Assembly: GCA_907165135.1 (NCBI GenBank)
Contig: OU015569.1
Location: 5,394,001-5,458,000 of the forward strand
Source: Oikopleura dioica
Lineage: Eukaryota; Chordata; Appendicularia; Copelata; Oikopleuridae
DNA length: 64,000 nucleotides
Direction of reading: 5' to 3'
Positions within the stretch are counted from its first letter, which is position 1, and each line of letters opens with the position of its first letter. The translations under genes were made by a program, and so were the position numbers. Under the pieces are notes generated by a model that was not told the origin of the DNA, did not search any database, and worked only from the letters and a program-made list of their open reading frames with translations. Shown here piece after piece: positions 46,931-57,968 of the stretch.

Positions 46931-48006
46931 AGCCCTGGGTCTTCTCGTTTACCTCGGAATCTGTATTTACGACGACTTCAAGCACAAGGCATGGTGAATA
47001 AACTTTTTCTGCGCTGAAAATTGTAACGCGTCTCTATTTCATCATTGTCCTAGGAAATACATCAAATGCACGTCTTTTTTGTTTTCATAACTTCATTTTC
47101 GGGTTACAAATACTACTTACGCTCTTAAACTAATAAGTTTCTTCTGAGTATTATTTTTTCTGTTTTCAACTAGATAATAATTGTGCCCAAAGCATGTAAC
47201 CTTGCAAAGTTCTTCTATACGCTGGCTGGATGACAGATAAATAAAGTTTAGTTCACGTTAACGCCGAAAAGAGTCCGTCATTTCATGAGAATGTGAGGAA
47301 TTTTCGGAAATCAAGTAGAATTTCCGTGGAGCGGGGCGATCTCGAGACTGTGCCTAACCAAAAGTGGTGTAAAAGTGGTTCCCTCTTCGTAAAACCGTGG
47401 TAATACGACGTTGAGTAACGGACGAATATTTTATTAATTGAATATCGCGGTTCGCTACAACCTAATCGCGGCGACACGCCTCAATTCAGTACTTCCTGTG
47501 TTTGAACATGCTCGAGAAAATATGATAAAAATGCTCTTTGTCTTGCAAGGGTCATCAGTAGACAATCGGAGTTATAATGTATAATGAGCACATGAGAATT
47601 AGGTACCTCTTTGTTTGATTGTTTTGAAAATGTTAGATGTGGTCGATTGCAAGGGCTTATAAAACGAAAGAAAAAGTTATTTCGATAAACCAACTAGGCT
47701 ACGTAATCGAAGCGGTCAAAAACCGCGTCTTGGTATTTTCAGGAGGAAGACAGCAAAAGCCCTCGGCGATCGAAGATTTTTCAATCACAATTGCCATGAA
47801 TAAATATCAAATGCTCAAAAGAAAGGATGCAAAGGATTACCTGCATTATTATAAGAACACAAGAGAAGTCTCCGAAAAACATATTTTATGCTCTCCGCTT
47901 TGAATAAAAAAATTGTGTGTTTATTGACAGCATTGGAAAACTCGAGGAAGAGGTGAACTCCAATGTGAACAAGGCGAGGCAATACGTGATTTTCTGAGGC
48001 CAGAGG

Positions 48007-48390
48007 TTATCTAGCTACAAAAACCTGAAACTGGCAGTAGTACATGGAGGGAAAGAGCTTGTTAGTGTGGCAGAGCAAATCAGCCATTCGGGCCAGCAAG
48101 TGCGCAGTAAAATTCGAATGATAGAAAACAAGGGAGTTAGTTTGTGCACGCTCGGCCTGGCCCGGGTGTTTGATCACCTCCGCTCCCTGAACTGAATCGG
48201 ACGGGACGTCGTCGAACGCCACGTTGAAGCACAGCAATGTGAACAGGTCAAGGAGTATCCATTTAATCTGGAAGCCGTCAAATCGTCCCGCAGAAAAGAC
48301 AAAATCCATGGACCATGAAATCTTTGTCGCGATGGCAATATGACGGATTTCAGATTTGCAAGTTACTGCGCTAATAAGTGGGGAACTCAT
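48007..48390 (-). CDS. Possible exon of a membrane protein
   Basis: A 128-codon frame from an ATG at 48390 contains FQIKWILLDLFTLLCFNVAF and LLARMADLLCHTNKLFPSMY. A GT donor shortly before its stop (CAGGTTTTTG) could join it to KITYCLALFTLEFTSSSSFP at about 47990-47930. It could be the 5' part of the same gene as the exons at 46142-46930 or a separate locus. No domain is recognised and nothing confirms expression. Confidence 0.3.
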   Translation of the reverse strand: MSSPLISAVTCKSEIRHIAIATKISWSMDFVFSAGRFDGFQIKWILLDLFTLLCFNVAFDDVPSDSVQGAEVIKHPGQAERAQTNSLVFYHSNFTAHLLARMADLLCHTNKLFPSMYYCQFQVFVAR

Positions 48391-48512
48391 ATGAGACAAA
48401 AAATAAAAAAAAAACAGAAAGTTGATCCGTAGTCACTGTGACTGGAATGGGGTTCAAGTTGGAACTTTGTTCAGAAATATGATTCGGTAAAAGATCACTT
48501 TAATTTAGTAAA

Positions 48513-51049
48513 AACACTGTTTTTTTTAGGTTGGCCCATCATTTGTCCTTTATAGGCTCTTAACTGGTAAGAGATAGGACTATATGATCAATAGTAAACT
48601 TGTAGAGGAGGGTTTGGAGGTGGTGCAGAGGGGGTTTAGAAATTCTAGAGGTCACGTGGTTATTACGTAATATGGGGGTAAAGTTGGTAAAGTCGGAATT
48701 GGAGAATTTTAGGCCATATGAACCTTATATTTATAGTTTTTATTAATTATTAATCATGTGACTTAGATGAGTCATCATAGCTCTTCCGGAGGACTCACCT
48801 GGTGGAAGACCGTTCCTGGAAGACAAAAAAAATTTTCTTTTGTATAACAATTAACAATTGCAAAAATTAGAATTTTTGTCATGTGACTTAATCTGACGTC
48901 ACAGAAGTCCTCCGTAGGACTTTTTCCTTGAAAACAAATGGTGGAAGACAAAAAAAAATATAAAAAATGAAAACCATAATTAAGCAAGAAACAAGGGATA
49001 ACCTGAATTTTTATATGCATGGGTGTGGGTGGGGTTGGGGACGAAACTGAGAATGATCAACTCAGATTTCCCAGCCTTTGTCAAGCCCCTTAAATTTAAA
49101 AATCAAGGAACGGGGCTGAAACGGCCCGAAGGGCCGTCAAGCCCCTTAAATTTAAAAATCAAGGAACGGGGCTGAAACGGCCCGAAGGGCCGTCAAGCCC
49201 TTAAATTTAAAAATCAAGGAACGGGGCTGAAACGGCCCGAAGGGCCGTCAAGCCCCTTAAATTTAAAAATCAAGGAACGGGGCTGAAACGGCCCGAAGGG
49301 CCGTCAAGCCCCTTAAATTTAAAAATCAAGGAACGGGGCTGAAACGGCCCGAAGGGCCGTCAAGCCCCTTAAATTTAAAAATCAAGGAACGGGGCTGAAA
49401 CGGCCCGAAGGGCCGTCAAGCCCTTAAATTTAAAATCAAGGAACGGGGCTGAAACGGCCCGAAGGGCCGTCAAGCCCCTTAAATTAAAAAATCAAGGAAC
49501 GGGGCTGAAACGGCCCGAAGGGCCGTCAAGCCCCTTAAATTAAAAATCAAGGAACGGGGCTGAAACGGCCCGAAGGGCCGTCAAGCCCCTTAAATTAAAA
49601 ATCAAGGAACGGGGCTGAAACGGCCCGAAGGGCCGTCAAGCCCCTTAAATTAAAAATCAAGGAACGGGGCTGAAACGGCCCGAAGGGCCGTCAAGCCCCT
49701 TAAATTAAAAATCAAGGAACGGGGCTGAAACGGCCCGAAGGGCCGTCAAGCCCCTTAAATTAAAAATCAAGGAACGGGGCTGAAACGGCCCGAAGGGCCG
49801 TCAAGCCCCTTAAATTAAAATCAAGGAACGGGGCTGAAACGGCCCGAAGGGCCGTCAAGCCCCTTAAATTTAAAAATCAAGGAACGGGGCTGAAACGGCC
49901 CGAAGGGCCGTCAAGCCCTTAAATTTAAAAATCAAGGAACGGGGCTGAAACGGCCCGAAGGGCCGTCAAGCCCTTAAATTTAAAATCAAGGAACGGGGCT
50001 GAAACGGCCCGAAGGGCCGTCAAGCCCCTTAAATTTAAAAATCAAGGAACGGGGCTGAAACGGCCCGAAGGGCCGTCAAGCCCCTTAAATTTAAAAATCA
50101 AGGAACGGGGCTTAAACGGCCCGAAGGGCCGTCAAGCCCCTTAAATTAAAATCAAGGAACGGGGCTGAAACGGCCCGAAGGGCCGTCAAGCCCCTTAAAT
50201 TTAAAAATCAAGGAACGGGGCTGAAACGGCCCGAAGGGCCGTCAAGCCCTTAAATTTAAAAATCAAGGAACGGGGCTGAAACGGCCCGAAGGGCCGTCAA
50301 GCCCCTTAAATTTAAAAATCAAGGAACGGGGCTGAAACGGCCCGAAGGGCCGTCAAGCCCCTTAAATTTAAAAATCAAGGAACGGCTGAAACGGCCCGAA
50401 GGGCCGTCAAGCTCCTTAAATTTAAAATCAAGGAACGGGGCTGAAACGGCCCGAAGGGCCGTCAAGCCCTTAAATTTAAAATCAAGGAACGGGGCTGAAA
50501 CGGCCCGAAGGGCCGTCAAGCCCCTTAAATTTAAAAATCAAGGAACGGGGCTGAAACGGCCCGAAGGGCCGTCAAGCCCCTAAAATTTAAAAAAGAAAAA
50601 GAATTTTTGTTCTTCCAGCAAATTTCTTCCAGTAGTTGAGTCCTCCGGAGGACCTCTGGAATGTTAGCTTTAGTCACATGATAAAATCTAACATATGAAT
50701 GAATATTATTTTTTAGAAAATTAAAATTTGTGTTGGTCTTCCAGCAAAGTTCTTCCACCAGCTGTATCCTCCGGAGGACCATCAATGAGTCATCGATGTC
50801 ACATGACTTATTTTTCATTTAAAATGTTAAATTATAATGGCCCCATGACCTTAAATTCTCAATTTACGACTTTCCCAACTTTGGGCCCCTGTTACGTCAT
50901 AACCACGTGACCTCTGGAAATTCTCAACCCCCTCTGCACCACCTCCAAACCCTCCTCTACAAGTTTACTATTGTTCATATGGTCCTATCTCTTACCAGTT
51001 AAGAGCCTATAATGGACAAATGATGGGCCAACCTAAAAAAAACAGTGTT
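48513..51049. mobile_element. 2.5-kb non-autonomous transposable element with long inverted ends
   Basis: The outer ends AACACTGTTTTTTTTAGGTT (left) and its exact complement (right) begin inverted repeats that stay highly similar for about 200 bp. They are followed by more diverged subterminal inverted sequence up to about 500 bp per side. The element is flanked by AAA on both sides, a possible 3-bp target duplication, but the A-rich flank makes this ambiguous. Subterminal parts on both sides carry copies of CTCCGGAGGA or close variants, each next to a GGAAGAC-type motif. The interior is the 56-bp satellite array. No transposase ORF is present. Ends with CACTG plus a 3-bp duplication would fit a CACTA-like (CMC) element, but that is tentative. 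Confidence 0.8.
49079..50580. repeat. 56-bp hairpin satellite, 27 copies
   Basis: I count 27 tandem copies of a unit of 53-56 bp. Each unit contains CTTAAATTTAAAAATCAAGG and GGGGCTGAAACGGCCC, then GAAGGGCCGTCAAGCCCC. The last two form a two-step stem: GGGGCT pairs with AGCCCC outside, ACGGCCC with GGGCCGT inside around a GAA loop. Units differ mainly in the length of A and C runs and in TTAAATTTAA versus TTAAATTAA. A run of consecutive units from about 49490 to 49830 shares the TTAAATTAA form. It fills the centre of the transposable element and is not coding. Confidence 0.95.
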
Positions 51050-51065
51050 AAAGCTAATTTAAAAT

Positions 51066-52876
51066 CTAGTGCCAGCTGAAGACGACGTTTAAAAAGGGAA
51101 CTAACAAAAAGAATGGGCAGCTGATAGTGGTGTAAGCTAATGTGACCGTAGCAATGAGGGAGGAGATATTGGATTGAATGAAGTTGCCTTCCGTCGCGAG
51201 CTTGCCAGAGAGGAGCGCAAAAGCGGCGGCAACGACGGCTGTCGCAGGATCGATAACGACCACTGTGTTGGAGAGGTTAGAAAGGATGGGGATGGTGGCC
51301 AGGAAAGGTAGATAGATCACGTGGTAAAATGCCCACATGAAGCCATTGCCTTGGATTTTGGTGGAGTAATCAGCTTCAGTCATAACTTTATAGCTGGTCA
51401 GGAGCACATTCAGAAGCGCAGCTGCAAAGAGGGCCAGATTGTCGGTGTTCCAGGCGGCGAGGGAGGGCATGATCAGGATCAAAGTGATTATTTCTCCAGC
51501 ACGAGCAAATCCTCGCTAAAGGGAAACGTAAGCTATGAACATGATACCATCAAGTATGACTTACCGCGCAGATCTTAGAGTTGTCGAACATGAATGACTG
51601 GAGGTAGTTGTGGAGCCAAGAGAACGAGAGTTTGAAGTCTAAAGAACATCTCAAATCGACGATTCATTACTCGTTTCTTACCCGAATTGGCAGAGTTTCC
51701 CACAAGGCTGTAGGCTGAAATAAAGAGGAGGGCAGTTTCGCCAATGGCGCTGGAGTTTTCGTTCACGAAGTTAGCTGGCAGGGCAAAGACAGCGGCAGAG
51801 ACAATGGCGATAATGGTGGCGAGGAAAAATTGCTGATTTTTAAATCGTGGCTTCAAGTGCTAAAATAACGATTTGCGGAAAGAAAAAGATATTGATGCTT
51901 ACCAAGACAGAGCCGACAGCAATGAGGAGGGCGCCTGCCATTTGGGTGCTCTGCTCTTGGACATTGAACGTTTTAAAGGCGTAGAAGCAATAAAATGTCC
52001 ACACGAAAAGAGCTGGGGCGACGTAAATCTGAAATATTTTTCTGCTGATATGTTGCTAAACTCGTAAAATTACCGTAAGAAGCGTTCCAATAAACTTGCA
52101 AAAGGGGTTGGCATACTTCTCGAACCATGGGCAAGATTGTGTGGCAGGAGCAGTCGACTGTTCCTGATCGTCTTCGTCTGCTGAGAACTGTTCGACTGGG
52201 ACCGGTTCGGCTTTAACTGGTGCTTCTGCTTCTTTTTTCTTCGCGATCCTAGTCGACTTTCGCTGAAATAGAAAATTGAGACATAGATGACTCGAGAAAG
52301 TCTTACTCTGTAGCTGTCCTGAAGGAGTTCTACTTCGATGGGAACATCGTCTCGTCTTCGACCTCGAGATCGGCTTCGCGATCGACGGATACGAGCTCGT
52401 CCTTCAGCTTCTCCGGCCACATTCGCCCAGGCATAATCAACCGGATTCATGTCAGCAGATGGTGTTTGCTTCTTTGAGGTGGCGCGGGCACGTGACTTTC
52501 GAACGGTGGGTTTCTCCTCACGTTCTGGGGAAGGGGACTCCTCTCGCTTGACCGGTTTGACTGTTTGGACGTTGACTGTGCTCTTTCGTCCACGTGAGCG
52601 GGATCGATTTCGGGAACCAATCGCTTTCACATGGGCAAAAGTGAAGGTCCCTAAAAATTAATTTAATATGAACCATTCGCAATTTTTCGGAATTTCATGA
52701 TAGACTTGATAATGAGAGTTACCTTGCTTCTGTTCACCATTATCGTCGACGGTCATGACTTCGTAGCCGTAGCCGCGAACGAGCTTGATGACCGACCCGT
52801 TTCGGTACTCGCCTTTGCGACCATCGTCTCTCTCGACATAAACCACCACCGGGTCTCCCGTCTTTCGGGTGGGCAT
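51066..52876 (-). CDS. LBR: Lamin B receptor-like inner nuclear membrane protein, C-terminally short
   Basis: Seven exons (52876-52723, 52650-52307, 52262-52074, 52028-51903, 51859-51682, 51638-51565, 51515-51066) give 504 residues with consistent phases. The N-terminus MPTRKTGDPVVVYVERDD begins a Tudor domain as in LBR (human MPSRKFADGEVV), followed by an RS-rich basic nucleoplasmic linker (RNRSRSRGRK, RRSRSRSRGRRR). Multiple membrane spans follow. GNGFMWAFYHVIYLPFLATI aligns with the LBR/sterol reductase stretch FGFMLAFGDLVWVPF. The protein ends VPFLNVVFSWH, without the C-terminal reductase block (GWWGFVRHPNYLGDL type), so it is about 110 residues shorter than human LBR. It should keep lamin and chromatin binding but lack sterol C14-reductase activity. 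The stop codon lies 16 bp from the transposable element end. Confidence 0.88.
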
Positions 52877-53840
52877 AATCGCTATCTACGTTCAAATTTA
52901 TCTGAAGAGGAAAATTTAAATATCAGACAAGGGTTCTTGAATTGAAGGTCAATTTTAAGACTAAAGCTACTAGTATGCGAGCGCTTCTTTTTCGCAAAAT
53001 CTAAAAACGCGATTTTTTGAACGTCGTTCAATGAACGACCGTAAACCCTTAGAGAGAGGGGATTAAAAAGACGAGGGAATGATTTTAGTATAGAAAGGAC
53101 TTTGAGCGAATATCTTCTATGTTTCTCATTGATTACTAACTTTAGGACAGAGAAAATCGCCATTTTTAGACTCAAAGAGAAGCTAGTATTATTGATTGGG
53201 CTCCGTAAACAGTCTCAATTTAAGATTTTCGAGTTCAAGCGCTAGAACTAATAGATTTAGTCTTTTGCAAATTTGAGTAGCAGAGATTGACAAATGAACT
53301 GAATGAGGAACTAGAGTGGCACCGGTTGAGTAGGGTACATGTGAAGAATAAAACAATATTCTTAAACATCTTTTCGAAACGAGCTCTGAGGGAAATAATA
53401 TCAGCCCCGAAATTCTCAACGAAATTTATCGTAAAATAAATTAGTGTGTATAAATAATAAAGAAGCTAATTCAACGCGCTTTGAGTCTAGATAGAGGATG
53501 TCTCGACGGAGAGCTTGCCCAAATCGTAAATCTGGTTTTCATCGTTGTTGAGTGCCTTTTGTTCCATCTAAGAAGCGCGGGTGACTAGAGACACTCTCAA
53601 GGAACACTTGCGGACACGAGTGCCACGTTAACTTTCAAATGCCCTTAAGAACTCTGATTCCTTTCAACTGTTAAACACAAAATAAGGTCAATCGGCAATT
53701 TTCAAAGAATGTGTCTGACCGATATTTCCCGCCTTTCGTCGAATTAAATGGTCGATGCGTAGATAAGAGATAACTTCTCTCCGGAAAAAATCGTATTGAT
53801 TATTAATTTGTTTGGTCGCGCCGTGGGGTCTAAAGGACTC
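52877..53840. other. Intergenic region with no supported gene
   Basis: About 1 kb between the LBR start codon and the stop codon of the PLPP gene upstream on the same strand. It should hold the LBR promoter and the PLPP 3' UTR. Minus-strand ORFs at 53175-52882 and 53419-53189 lack recognisable features. Confidence 0.4.
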
Positions 53841-54951
53841 CTAGAAAGGGCAATGCTTCGAGTAGGGCCCAATCCTCGCTGCTATTTTAAATTGAGTTGG
53901 CTCAAAAGTCACCCGTTCATAAGATACTGCAGATCTTCGATCCTTGAGCGACGGGTAAAACTGGCGGTAGCCAATGTAGGCCATTACTGTGCCGAGACAG
54001 GAGCCAACTGTGACATCTTGCCAATGATGCTTGTAATCGCAAGTTCGCCCGATCGCGTTCAGAATCGCCAACAATGGAAGCGTCAGGCAGATTATTAGAT
54101 TTTCCGTCTTTGGAAGGCGGCCACTTTCGGAAATGGAATTGCCAACTCTGAGCAAACGCATAATGACAGATTAGAAGGTAAATGTTAATTACCTAAGTTT
54201 GCCGGCAAGATAGAGCGAGATCCAAACGCAGAAAGAGAACAAAAAGCTTGAATGGCCAGACGGAAAGGACTTGCGTCCCTCGATGATGTCCTCGTAATTG
54301 CCCGTGCATTCCAAATTGTACGGATTGGGCTGGCCAGCAGGTGGATTCCCATCGGGAAAGCAGCGGAAAAAGAAGTCGGGACGAGGGCGGCCGTATTTGT
54401 TCTTGATTAGATTGGTGGCGATTCCGTTCATTCCCATCGCTGATAATCAAAATTCAGAGTCGATCATGTTTTCAGGAACTTACTTAGAGAAGCGGAAAGA
54501 ATGCCGGCGATGAGGTCAAGACGGGCGGTTTCGCCATACTTCTGGGATTTCTTGTTTTTCAGATAGCGGCCGCAGATGACCAGCAGTGGGCAAAGGACGA
54601 CAAGAGTGAAAAGGGTCGAGGTCGGGAGCAGGTCCTGGCTCATCGTCTTAGTGGGGAATTTGTAGAGCCACCATTCTTCGTCTTGGATAATGCGGAAAAA
54701 CGGAACCGCCCATTCTGAAAAAAAAAATCAATCAAAAAATTATCGTCGCGATTCATTGTTGCTCGCCAACAACTTTAACACTTTAGTTCACTTCAAAATG
54801 TTTGCTCGATATTTGGAAAGAATTTTTTCCACGGTAAATTTTTAAGATAAATGATGAATAACTTGCCTGTAAGAAGAAATCCAAGAAGAAGCGCCACCCG
54901 GAGAAGCGCTTCTTTGTAAATGTAATTTCTGAGTCGCACCCCGCTAGTCAT
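53841..54951 (-). CDS. PAP2-family phospholipid phosphatase (PLPP4/5-like)
   Basis: Integral membrane lipid phosphatase that dephosphorylates phosphatidate and related lipids. Exons 54951-54867, 54714-54484, 54439-54193 and 54147-53841 give 289 residues with consistent phases. The three catalytic motifs are present: [13 protein letters not shown] (C1), [13 protein letters not shown] (C2, catalytic histidine) and [16 protein letters not shown] (C3, nucleophilic histidine and aspartate). C3 begins RT rather than SR, as in the PLPP4/5 (DPPL) branch. [11 protein letters not shown] after the first helix is also typical of that branch. The first intron begins GC (GCAAGT) and ends AG. A longer upstream frame exists, but the ATG before [14 protein letters not shown] fits family length. 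Confidence 0.92.
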
Positions 54952-55743
54952 CGTCTTCAATCGCCGCTTCTTTTGCTTCTTCTCTGAGTCAGGAGGACAT
55001 CGTCCGGAAGATCTCTGTCGACTCAAAACACGCGTCGAAAAAAAACAAAACGACTCAAAAATTCGTTGCTCGAGCCGCGCGCCAAGCCGGCGCTGATTGG
55101 CCCGTCGCCTGATGGCGTCAAGCCACGGGTAGCCCGCGGCGCTGTCGGCCAATCACAGCCAGTTTCACCAAGTTTGAAAAGAAAAAATGCTCCAAGAGCT
55201 CGTCCATCCTCCTGGCAGCCGTCCAACGCGTAAAAAGGGCTACTACGGACCCGCCTTTTTCACGCCGCTAATTTTAACTTGCGAATGAGTCATCCTTTCA
55301 ATTGGATCCTCTATTCTCCCATTTTCAATGACTATTCTTACTGCAGGCTTTTGCACTACGGACTCCTTCTAAATCATGAAATTTCGAATCGATAACTATC
55401 CATTCAAACAATAGAATACGTAAACAAACCTCAAAATTCATTTTCATAGAAATTCTCCGGACAGCGAGGACATTTTAAAATCAGTCTAGTGTTATTGAAG
55501 CTTCCTGCGATTTTATATTAAAGTGCAACTGCAAGAATTAGGAAAGAAGAACATCGTCGCTAGCATTGGTAAAATAGCAGCGCGACGATTGAGTACTGTC
55601 ATATAATATATTATTATATATTTGGTGATGCTTTGTGTACAGGTTTAAAGGGTTTTGTGAGATTTGTGTATGTGTGAAGTGGCAGTGAGAAATATGGTAA
55701 AAAGAATGTGAAAGTGTGAATATGGAATGGGTGAGATGTGAAT
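54952..55743. other. Intergenic region with no supported gene
   Basis: About 0.8 kb between the INCENP stop codon and the PLPP start codon, same strand. GC-rich near 55080-55150 (probable PLPP promoter and 5' UTR); an AT-rich stretch near 55600 (ATATAATATATTATTATATA) lies in the INCENP 3' side. Confidence 0.4.
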
Positions 55744-57968
55744 TCAGGGTGCGTTGGGCGGCTCGAACGGCATGCACGACTGGTCCAAGTTGAGAGTTCT
55801 AAAAGTTTATAGTTAGGAATCATGGAAGAGTAAAAGTGAGACTACCTGTCGAGAACTGGGGCCGGATTGCGCATGGGCGTGTTCCAAACAGAAGTCTCGC
55901 GACGCTGATTGATTCTGTTCAGTCGGTTGGGCTTGTGCTTGAGCTGCTGGCCGAGCAACTCTCGCATGTCCACCAGACGATCAGGATGAGCGTAGCAGCT
56001 CTGAAAGGCAAATAATAGAAACGAATTTCAACTTTGAGAAACTACCGTGAAGATGTCGACGGTTGGGACAGTCTCCCAATACTGCAATTTAAGGCGGTTT
56101 TTGAGCGCTTCCTTGAGTGCCCAAGCGGGAACCTTTTTTCGAGGATTTTCGTCGTCATCAGTTTCATCCCCGCTGGACAAGTCGTCGAGGCCGTAATCTT
56201 CCGCCGTCTTATTCGCGGTCGACTTGTCTGTGTTCTTCGGCGTCATCTTTCGAACAGATTTAGATACCGCTTCTATGAGTAATTATATACCTCGTATGAT
56301 TCAGCATTGACAGGAGGAAAGTCTGACGAGACATTGGAACCTCCCCCTGGAGTGAAGAGCTTCACGCTGGGCATCGGCAACTGCGTCATTTGGGACTTGG
56401 GTTTTGTCACCACGAAAGTTGCCTCCATTGGTGAATCCTCGACTACCTAAAATTCATTTTAGCGAGCGATCAAAAAGACGAATCTTCTTACCAGTCTGGG
56501 CTTATCGAATTTTGAAGCTTCGATGTTGTCTTTTGAGGGAACGGAGTCCATCGACATTGGCTCCTCGCTCGAGACAGAAGTCGTCTTCTGTTTCCTGAAA
56601 AGTGGTTAGCTTTACATCTTAGGTAATTGAAGAAACTTACTTTGATTGCCCTGCGCGCACTGACTTGAGAGAAGGAACAGGTTTTTTGTTTTCCTGCTTT
56701 TTGATCAGCTCTTCTTTACGGCGTTTCTCATCCTCCTCTCGTCGCTCTTTGGCGCTAGAATACTCAACTTACAAGCGGAAAAATGAAATAGCTTCTTACC
56801 GTTGCATCTTTGCCTCTTTTTCGCGCTTTCGCTTCTCTCGCTCTTCTTTTTGTTCCTCCTGTTTCTTTTTCATCCTCTCCGCATCCTGTTTCTTTTTTAT
56901 CTCAAACTTCTCTTTAGCAGAGTTTGTTCGAGTTTGGGGCTTCTTTGGCGAGTCTTTGGACGCGAATAATGAGCTGCTCGAACCAGAGGTTCCCGCCTGG
57001 AATTTCTTGTTAAAAAGAAGCAGTAGAAAATAAAATTACCTTTGAAGAGAAAAGCGATGATTGAGAAGGAGAGGGAGATCTCAGTCGCAGTTTTTGAGGT
57101 GCCTTTGACAATGGAGGTGCTTTTGCGCTTTTTGACGACTTACTCTGGCTCCTATTAGTGATCAGTTACTTGTTTGGAAACAGAAGCAAAACTTACAATT
57201 GCGTAGCACTTGCCGCTTTCTTCAGTCGTTTTTCATGGCTCTGCACGGGTGTCATGTTGAATTCGCGTTTTGATGCTCTAGTCGTCCGTGCAGGCAGTGC
57301 TGGACTACTCACAGTTTTCTGGAGCGTGTTCTGCAGCACTGTGGAGCGCGTCGTTCGCGAAGGAGTCTCGTCGATGTCTGCGCTCCAGTCCAGTTTCTGG
57401 ATCGGGCTAATGAGAGGCTCTGGTGCATCGATATCTCTCTTCGCCTTTTGCGCAGTCGAGCAAAACTCAGCTGCAGAAGGGACGGGGATCGCAACTTCCG
57501 TATTCTGCAGTGTCTCGTCGGCCTCATCTTCTTGCTCCGGTGTGGGTCTTTCGATCAGATCTACTTTCTGTCTAGCGGAGCCGATCAGCGGCCTCACGAA
57601 CCCTAAAATCATTGCGTTACAGATGACAAGAGTATTTAGACTCTAAATTTTAGAGACTTACTTATTCCAGCCTCGACTAGTTGCTCGCCTACCACGGCAT
57701 CCTCGAGGCCGGCTGATTGGAGGAGCGGTTGGCACAGTCGGATGAAGACGGCGCCTTTCGCTACCTTCTCGACTGGATCGGCTCTGACCGACTGCAGTTC
57801 CTCCATTATGTAAGAGAGAAACTTCGTGGCATTGTCGTAGCACTTGATCGCCTTACACGCGTTCAGAGCCGCTGAGCCGGTGCAGGACTTCTCGAACTCG
57901 CGAAGATCCGCAATGATTTTGCTCGTCTTCGTCCGGCAGCTCTGAATTATCGCCGCATTAGTCGACAT
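55744..57968 (-). CDS. INCENP: Inner centromere protein INCENP
   Basis: Scaffold of the chromosomal passenger complex that binds and activates Aurora B/C. Ten exons (57968-57662, 57602-57197, 57151-57040, 56996-56800, 56754-56641, 56594-56492, 56446-56291, 56246-56046, 56000-55846, 55798-55744) give 601 residues with every phase matching. The N-terminal helix (SKIIADLREFEKSCTG, NATKFLSYIMEELQSV) is the region that binds survivin and borealin in the family. The middle is disordered and then a long charged single-alpha-helix (KKQEEQKEEREKRKREKEAK). The C-terminus holds the IN-box: AEDYGLDDLSSGDETDDDEN, then PRKKVPAWALKEAL and NRLKLQYW. It ends in RRETSVWNTP, equivalent to the activating TSS segment. 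All introns are 44-59 nt. Confidence 0.95.

Noticed and set aside
49079..50580. CRISPR-like appearance of regularly spaced palindromic repeats
   Set aside because: There are no variable spacers: the whole unit including the intervening DNA is repeated, and the genome is eukaryotic.
50319..50818. ORFs translating the satellite as repeats of ALRAVSAPFLDFKFKG
   Set aside because: The frame is a by-product of the 56-bp hairpin unit; length variants shift it repeatedly and there is no start, splice or conservation signal.
48513..51049. hAT or Helitron classification of the large element
   Set aside because: No 8-bp target duplication is visible, and long symmetrical inverted ends are not Helitron-like. 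A CACTA-like assignment is also only tentative.
57193..57646. 162-codon plus-strand ORF opposite INCENP
   Set aside because: It is the antisense shadow of a long INCENP exon whose phases and content are fully explained.
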